Positions 62,298-64,000 of a stretch of DNA of 64,000 nt are shown piece by piece. The stretch's first letter is position 1, and each line of letters opens with the position of its first letter. A program made the position numbers and the translations under genes. This DNA comes from JADJNW01 sp964517145 (GTDB lineage Bacteria > Bacteroidota > Bacteroidia > Chitinophagales > Saprospiraceae): assembly GCA_964517145.1 (NCBI GenBank), contig CAZFBN010000008.1, forward strand, positions 4,991 to 68,990, given 5' to 3'. Under the pieces are notes generated by a model. It was given only the letters and a program-made list of their open reading frames with translations. It did not search any database and was not told the origin of the DNA.

Positions 62298-63971
62298 ATG
62301 ACGCAAAGCAAAACCGAATCTTTTACTTACGATAACCTGAATCGCTTACTGACGGCGACCGTCACGGGTCAATCGGCTTTGACGGTAAATTACGCTACCA
62401 CCGGCAATATTACTTCCAAAACCGATGTAGGAAGCTACACCTACCACCCCTCCAAAATTAATGCGGTCACCAATGTGACCAATACGCCCGGCAACATTCC
62501 GACGCTTACGCAAAGCATTACCTATACCCCTTTTTTCCAACCGGCTACCATATCCGAAAATAATTATCAGCTAACCTATACGTATGCCGCCGATTATGAG
62601 CGTATCAAAGGGGAATTCAAGCAAAATGGGACTACCCTTTATACCCGCTACTATTTTGGCAACTATGAAAAAGAAGTAACCAGCACTACCGTACGCCATT
62701 TTTACTATATTAGCAACGGAGAAAGCCTGGTAGCGCTGGTGGTGCGCGAGAACTCTGCTGACACTTATTACTACACCTACACCGACCACCTCGGCTCCAT
62801 TCTCACGGCTACCAACAGCGCCGGAACCGTAGTAGCCGAGCAAAACTTTGACCCCTGGGGACGCAAGCGCAATACCACTAACTGGACGTACGCCAGCGTA
62901 CCAAGCGTACCTACCTGGCTCTACCGGGGCTACACCGGGCATGAGCACCTACCGGAGTTTGGTTTGATTAATATGAATGGGCGGCTATATGACCCGATTT
63001 TGAACCGGATGCTGAGTGCGGATAATGAAGTGCCAGGTGTGTTTAGCACGCAAGGATATAACAGATATGCCTACGCGCTAAATAATCCGCTACTTTATAA
63101 TGATCCGGATGGTGAATTTCCACTATTAGCAGCTGCATTGATTGGTGCGGCTGTATTTGGAACTGGAAATCTTGTAACTCATGCGATACGGGGTGATGTA
63201 AATAATTTTGGAGATGGATTGAGATATTTTGCTCAAGGAGCTTTTGCTGGCGCAGCACTTACTACTGGATTAGTAGCTGGGGCATCTGTACCTATATTGG
63301 GAACAGTCATAAAAGGAGCTGGATTACTCTATGCAGGAACAAGCGCAGTAGGATTTACAGGAGGAGTTATTCAAGGGGTATTCACAGGGAATTGGAATGC
63401 TTTAGCTAATACAGGACGAATTCTTTTAGGAAACTTTTATCTTGATGAAAATCGTTCCTTCTTTGGTGGGGTTTGGCAAGGAATTAGTAGATACTCTTGG
63501 GAATTACCTCAATCTACATTGGGATATAGCTACACACAAGTTCGTAATGCACTTGGTGGAGTTGATAGGGTTGATTATTTTGGTGGAGTGACTTTCTCGA
63601 CTACAACAAACACAGATAATAGGCGAGGTGTATCTATTGGTAATAACATTAATGTTTGGTTGAGAAATGATAGAGTCAATATCACTGGTGATCCTCTATT
63701 TATGCATGAATATGGTCATACATTTGACAGTCAGATTTTTGGCTTTTCTTATCTATTTGCAGTTGGTATCCCAAGTTTAATAAGTGCAAGTAATCAGCGC
63801 CAGATAGATGGAGAGCCAGCAGGCGTAAATACACATGACTTTAGATGGTACGAAATGAGTGCTAATAGACATGCAGCAAGGTATTTTGGAAGAAATTTTG
63901 GTATTAATTGGAATACAGACCCCTTTAGAGGTTTTACTTTTGAAACTTTTTTCCCAAGAAGAAGGAGATAA
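62298..63971 (+). CDS. Short RHS-repeat protein with C-terminal metallopeptidase-like toxin domain
   Basis: A 557-residue protein. Residues 1-270 are RHS/YD repeats (FTYDNLNRLLTATVTGQ; YTYAADYERIKGEF; YYFGNYEKEV) and end in the RHS core (YTYTDHLGSILTATNSAGTVVAEQNFDPWGRKRN; YRGYTGHEHLPEFGLINMNGRLYDPILNRMLSADN; YNRYAYALNNPLLYNDPDGEF). After a hydrophobic glycine-rich stretch (about 275-370) comes a unique tip with HEYGHTFDSQ (His470-Glu471-His474) and WYEMSANRHAARYFG (Glu519), the pattern of a zincin-type metallopeptidase domain. It lacks the long N-terminal shell and signal peptide of full RHS toxins, so it is an orphan tip module or a truncated gene. A small gene follows after 2 bp. Confidence 0.85.
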   Translation: MTQSKTESFTYDNLNRLLTATVTGQSALTVNYATTGNITSKTDVGSYTYHPSKINAVTNVTNTPGNIPTLTQSITYTPFFQPATISENNYQLTYTYAADYERIKGEFKQNGTTLYTRYYFGNYEKEVTSTTVRHFYYISNGESLVALVVRENSADTYYYTYTDHLGSILTATNSAGTVVAEQNFDPWGRKRNTTNWTYASVPSVPTWLYRGYTGHEHLPEFGLINMNGRLYDPILNRMLSADNEVPGVFSTQGYNRYAYALNNPLLYNDPDGEFPLLAAALIGAAVFGTGNLVTHAIRGDVNNFGDGLRYFAQGAFAGAALTTGLVAGASVPILGTVIKGAGLLYAGTSAVGFTGGVIQGVFTGNWNALANTGRILLGNFYLDENRSFFGGVWQGISRYSWELPQSTLGYSYTQVRNALGGVDRVDYFGGVTFSTTTNTDNRRGVSIGNNINVWLRNDRVNITGDPLFMHEYGHTFDSQIFGFSYLFAVGIPSLISASNQRQIDGEPAGVNTHDFRWYEMSANRHAARYFGRNFGINWNTDPFRGFTFETFFPRRRR

Positions 63972-63973
63972 TT

Positions 63974-64000
63974 ATGAAAAACATAACCGTTTGTATTATT
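63974..64000 (+). CDS. Start of a probable immunity gene (cut by window end)
   Basis: An ATG two bases after the RHS stop opens a frame MKNITVCII, preceded by GGAGATAA. Only nine codons are visible. Position directly after an RHS toxin tip is where immunity genes lie; the assignment rests on position alone. Confidence 0.45.

Overview
The window is chromosomal DNA from a Bacteroidota bacterium, most likely a member of the Saprospiria (Haliscomenobacter/Lewinella-like); the genus is inference. The indicators are: Bacteroidota-type promoters (TTG, 19-21 nt, TAnnTTTG); a SusC/SusD pair; gliding protein GldC; several secreted proteins ending in type IX secretion (T9SS) sorting domains; a futalosine-pathway menaquinone gene (mqnB); long Bacteroidota NusB; and DUF1599/DoxX (BT_3928) and DUF721 neighbours. 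The sequence contains one 100-N scaffold gap (25538-25637) lying inside a tandem repeat.

Layout. 1-13.3 kb is mostly minus-strand housekeeping: mqnB, a bifunctional nuclease, a SpoU/TrmH methyltransferase, a succinate-semialdehyde-type dehydrogenase, a ligand-binding lipoprotein overlapping guaA, a thrombospondin-3/OmpA porin, nusB, a DoxX protein and DUF1599. 13.5-17 kb runs rightward: an IMPACT-family protein, two paralogous lipocalin-like lipoproteins, recF and a DUF721 protein. 17-24.8 kb holds a subtilase, a methyltransferase, a large double-AAA ATPase with a duplicated N-terminal module, and a DUF1573 lipoprotein. 23.7-29.5 kb is an accessory island: a decayed formylglycine-generating-enzyme (FGE) fragment, a 21-bp array grading into a 105-bp (5 x 21) higher-order repeat with the assembly gap, a caspase-FGE/C-type-lectin fusion, and a T9SS cargo protein. 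29.8-36.5 kb is metabolic: a MoeB/ThiF-rhodanese protein, a winged-helix protein, a LuxE-like protein, hemF, an ArsC-like protein, a uridine phosphorylase and a transaldolase. 36.7-38.2 kb carries the SRP RNA gene plus two gene remnants, a frameshifted IVP/S23-family gene and a P-type ATPase tail, around gldC.

39.4-43.8 kb is a SusC/SusD uptake pair, with SusC frameshifted at a short A-run. 45.5 kb is ssrA (tmRNA), whose tag peptide can be read. 46-50.7 kb holds an amidase, a PolX whose polymerase catalytic acids are replaced, a BioD-like ATPase and mdh. 50.9-55.5 kb is a tandem triplet of secreted M43-type zinc metalloproteases with T9SS tails. 55.6-59.2 kb holds DUF4442, DUF3467 and topA. 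59.9-64 kb is an accessory polymorphic-toxin-like locus: two paralogous exported proteins of unknown function, translationally coupled to a frameshifted T9SS cargo gene, then a short RHS protein with an HEYGH metallopeptidase-like C-terminal domain and the first codons of a probable immunity gene cut by the window end.

The less ordinary material is the pair of exact-period 21-bp arrays in two different intergenic regions, the 105-bp higher-order repeat, the caspase-lectin fusion beside a decayed relative, the RHS-metallopeptidase cassette, and a set of intergenic hairpins each built from its own short word. No CRISPR array, tRNA, rRNA, transposase or reverse transcriptase was recognised.
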